NCBI GenBank assembly: GCA_947175975.1
Contig: CAMWOX010000089.1
Location: 1-6,822 of the forward strand
Reading direction: 5' to 3'
Length of the DNA: 6,822 nucleotides
Source of the DNA: an uncultured Ruminococcus sp.
GTDB taxonomy: Bacteria; Bacillota; Clostridia; Oscillospirales; Ruminococcaceae
This document shows, one piece after another, positions 5,518 to 6,822 of the stretch (position 1 is its first letter; every line of letters begins with the position of its first letter). Position numbers and translations under genes: made by a program. The notes under the pieces were generated by a model, which had not been told where the DNA came from, ran no database searches, and worked only from the letters and a program-made list of their open reading frames with translations.

Positions 5518-6315
5518 ATGAGAAAAAAATTAATGTTATTTGTGGTGCTAAGTGTTTTGTGTTTGTGCTGTTCATCATGTGGTATAGTTGGACAATCAGC
5601 ATTAAGGGCAATAAAGATGAGCTATGAATTAGCATATGAATCAACAGAAGAGAACACTTCTGAAACGAAAATGAGCAAACAAGATGAAGAGTTAGCAATT
5701 TATGTAGAAGAACAATTTGCAGAAAAATATGGCAAAGAATTTGAATTTTTAAATATTTACTCCACTAGTTTTATGTTTTCAAGAGATTGTAATATCAAGT
5801 GCGTTGATGATGGAATAGAATTTCAGGCATCTGTTCATATCAAAGATTACTATGAGGTAGAAAGCGAAAATTATTTGCTATATAAATATTTTGATGATGC
5901 ACAAAATGATGTGATTCGTTATACAAATCAATATTTTGATGAGCATAAATTAGTTACAAGGGATAAAACAGACAGAATCACAAAAGAGTTGCCTTTTGAT
6001 ACTTCTGCTGAGTTGTCCTATGAAGAACTAGAAGCTTTAATGTCACTGGATTTTTATATACTTATTCCAGAAGATACAGTTTTTTCAGAGGAAGAGTGGG
6101 CTATCATGATAGAAAAATTTGCTAGCTCTAGTGAATATGTAGATGATGATGAGTATGTGGAAAATGATTATAGAGAAGATATTAATTTAAAAATTTATTT
6201 CAGTGTATACCGTGTTCCTAATGATGTATATCAGGATTTAGAATTTATTACTACTTTCGATGAATTTAGAAAATTAAAAAATAATCAAAATTATGAGATC
6301 ACAAGAATTTTGTAA
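5518..6315 (+). CDS. Putative secreted lipoprotein of unknown function
   Basis: A 265-residue protein I do not recognise. It begins with two basic residues at 2-4 (RKK), then a hydrophobic stretch to residue 18 and the cysteine-rich end CLCCSSCG. Cys21 is the most plausible lipidation site, although the residue three before it is Cys18 rather than the usual Leu, so the lipobox is atypical. The mature part is acidic and soluble, with a Ser/Thr/Glu-rich linker (about 40-52) and a possible mixed alpha/beta domain after it ('DEELAIYVEEQFAEKYGKEF', then strands such as INLKIYFSVYRVP). There is no further membrane segment. AAGGAGGA (5503-5510) sits 7 bases before the ATG. No clear promoter is visible in the AT-rich gap 5410-5502. 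It is clearly more AT-rich than the sulfur operon, which suggests recent acquisition. It would be anchored on the outer face of the membrane. Confidence 0.75.
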   Translation: MRKKLMLFVVLSVLCLCCSSCGIVGQSALRAIKMSYELAYESTEENTSETKMSKQDEELAIYVEEQFAEKYGKEFEFLNIYSTSFMFSRDCNIKCVDDGIEFQASVHIKDYYEVESENYLLYKYFDDAQNDVIRYTNQYFDEHKLVTRDKTDRITKELPFDTSAELSYEELEALMSLDFYILIPEDTVFSEEEWAIMIEKFASSSEYVDDDEYVENDYREDINLKIYFSVYRVPNDVYQDLEFITTFDEFRKLKNNQNYEITRIL

Positions 6316-6407
6316 AATAACATGAGTTCAACAAAAAAATCATCAACTAAGGCAGAAACAAGGTTAACAAGAAAATTAGTTCAATATCACAGATATTCTT
6401 AAGGGAC

Positions 6408-6435
6408 TTGCTTTTTTTGAAATTTATGCTATAAT
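6408..6435 (+). promoter_or_regulatory. Extended -10 promoter for the chimeric ORF
   Basis: TATAAT at 6430-6435 is preceded by TG at 6427-6428 (extended -10), with TTGCTT at 6408-6413 as a partial -35 box 16 bases upstream. An AGGAGA ribosome binding site (6455-6460) and an ATG (6470) follow. The remaining DNA from 6316 to 6407 shows no gene and no clear terminator. Confidence 0.7.
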
Positions 6436-6469
6436 AAATTAAATTATAAATAGCAGGAGAAATTGAATT

Positions 6470-6757
6470 ATGAAACTTGTATTTGCCATTGTCAATGATG
6501 ACGACAGCCAAGCAGTCAGCAAAGCGCTTCTGAAAGCCGGTTTTTATGATGAGATTATCACTGTTACAACAGAACAGGCATTTTCTACCGGGAAAGCCAT
6601 TGCAAGACAAGAGGGTATCCTTGTCGGGATTTCCTCCGGAGCGGCTGTCTGGGCGGCAATGGAACTTGCAAAATGTCCGGAAAATCAGGGCAAGACGATT
6701 GTCGCATTCCTGCCGGACATCGGAGAACGTTATTTATCCACACCCATGTTTGAATAA
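6470..6757 (+). CDS. Chimeric ORF: DarA/PstA-type start joined to a CysK C-terminal fragment (likely non-functional remnant)
   Basis: The 95-residue ORF is made of two unrelated parts. Residues 1-25, beginning MKLVFAIVNDDD and ending LLKAGF, resemble the first strand and helix of the cyclic-di-AMP receptor DarA/PstA (YaaQ, DUF970); the rest of that roughly 110-residue protein is missing. Residues 26-95 are the C-terminal 70 residues of a cysteine synthase, 64 of 70 identical to the intact CysK nearby. They keep the ISSGAAVW loop but lack the PLP lysine, the substrate loop and the GTGGT loop, so no cysteine synthase activity is possible. FLPDIGERY has Ile where the intact copy has Asn, and Cys replaces Arg in 'AKCPENQG', which fits decay. 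The reading frame is intact and has its own promoter and AGGAGA site, so a short protein may be made. A recombination scar is the simplest reading. Confidence 0.75.
   Translation: MKLVFAIVNDDDSQAVSKALLKAGFYDEIITVTTEQAFSTGKAIARQEGILVGISSGAAVWAAMELAKCPENQGKTIVAFLPDIGERYLSTPMFE
6545..6754 (+). repeat. Direct repeat copy B: diverged cysK 3' fragment
   Basis: Partner of 5150-5359. The match starts at the TAT codon right after the DarA-like part and ends at the last GAA before the stop; the intact copy has one further GAA codon. The mostly synonymous divergence shows the donor was a separate functional cysK before truncation, not a fresh copy of the neighbour. Confidence 0.85.
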
Positions 6758-6822
6758 GTGACATCCTCCCCCGCCTAAAGAGGCGGGGGCTTCCTGTTTA
6801 ACCAGTCTGATACTCTGTGATT
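6758..6822 (-). mobile_element. Probable IS200/IS605-type (TnpB) element end, continuing beyond the window
   Basis: Directly after the chimeric ORF's stop comes GTGACATCCTCCCCCGCC, then TAAAGA and GGCGGGGG, forming a 9-bp GC-rich hairpin (6768-6776 with 6781-6789) with a 4-base loop. Read on the minus strand it gives GAAGCCCCCGCC..GGCGGGGGAGGATGTCAC, a pattern I recognise from the right ends of IS200/IS605 and IS1341-like tnpB elements, whose terminal hairpins are recognised by the TnpA transposase and form the 3' part of the TnpB guide RNA. No tnpA or tnpB is inside the window; a tnpB would be expected beyond 6822 on the minus strand. A solitary relic end is also possible. Confidence 0.6.

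Noticed and set aside
6347..6610. Minus-strand 87-codon ORF across the promoter of the chimeric gene
   Set aside because: It covers a convincing promoter, ribosome binding site and cysK-derived coding sequence on the plus strand and shows no domain.
6768..6789. GC-rich hairpin as an ordinary rho-independent terminator for the chimeric ORF
   Set aside because: No T-run follows on either strand, and the flanking GTGACATCC and GGCTTCC segments fit an insertion-element end better.

Overview
The window looks like a chromosomal segment of a low-to-mid GC Gram-positive bacterium of the class Clostridia, probably a Ruminococcus-like gut anaerobe. This rests on strong AGGAGG-type ribosome binding sites, consensus TTGACA-17-TATAAT promoters, AT-rich intergenic DNA, an O-acetylhomoserine/O-acetylserine sulfhydrylase pair and CobW-type GTPases. 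The genus is an inference from style, not proven.

Region 1 (1-1494, + strand) is the end of a metal-homeostasis operon. It holds the C-terminal part of a CobW/COG0523 GTPase with a striking His/Glu/Cys/Asp repeat tract, then a second, degenerate CobW-like P-loop protein fused to a C-terminal domain resembling the tail of TIGR03943/DUF1980 (YcgQ-type) proteins. A stable hairpin lies between the two genes. The likely theme is zinc or another transition metal.

Region 2 (1513-3111) holds one convergent minus-strand gene for an unusual three-part protein: XRE-type helix-turn-helix, then a PIN ribonuclease-like domain with all four acidic residues in place, then a C-terminal beta-rich module. It has its own terminator, a perfect consensus promoter and a palindrome over the -35 box. 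The rest of the divergent intergenic region is dense with TTGACA/TGTCAA boxes and contains a mirrored pair of promoter-like modules. This is the most novel-looking part of the window.

Region 3 (3029-5409, + strand) is a two-gene sulfur assimilation operon, metY-type O-acetylhomoserine sulfhydrylase followed by cysK, with a consensus promoter, a short leader hairpin and a strong intrinsic terminator. The two enzymes use the same sulfide pool to make homocysteine and cysteine.

Region 4 (5410-6822) looks like accessory DNA: an AT-rich putative lipoprotein of unknown function; then a 95-residue chimeric ORF that joins the start of a DarA/PstA-type cyclic-di-AMP receptor gene (with promoter and ribosome binding site) to the last 70 codons of a diverged second cysK copy. 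Immediately after its stop codon comes a GC-rich hairpin typical of an IS200/IS605 (TnpB-type) element end, which runs off the window.
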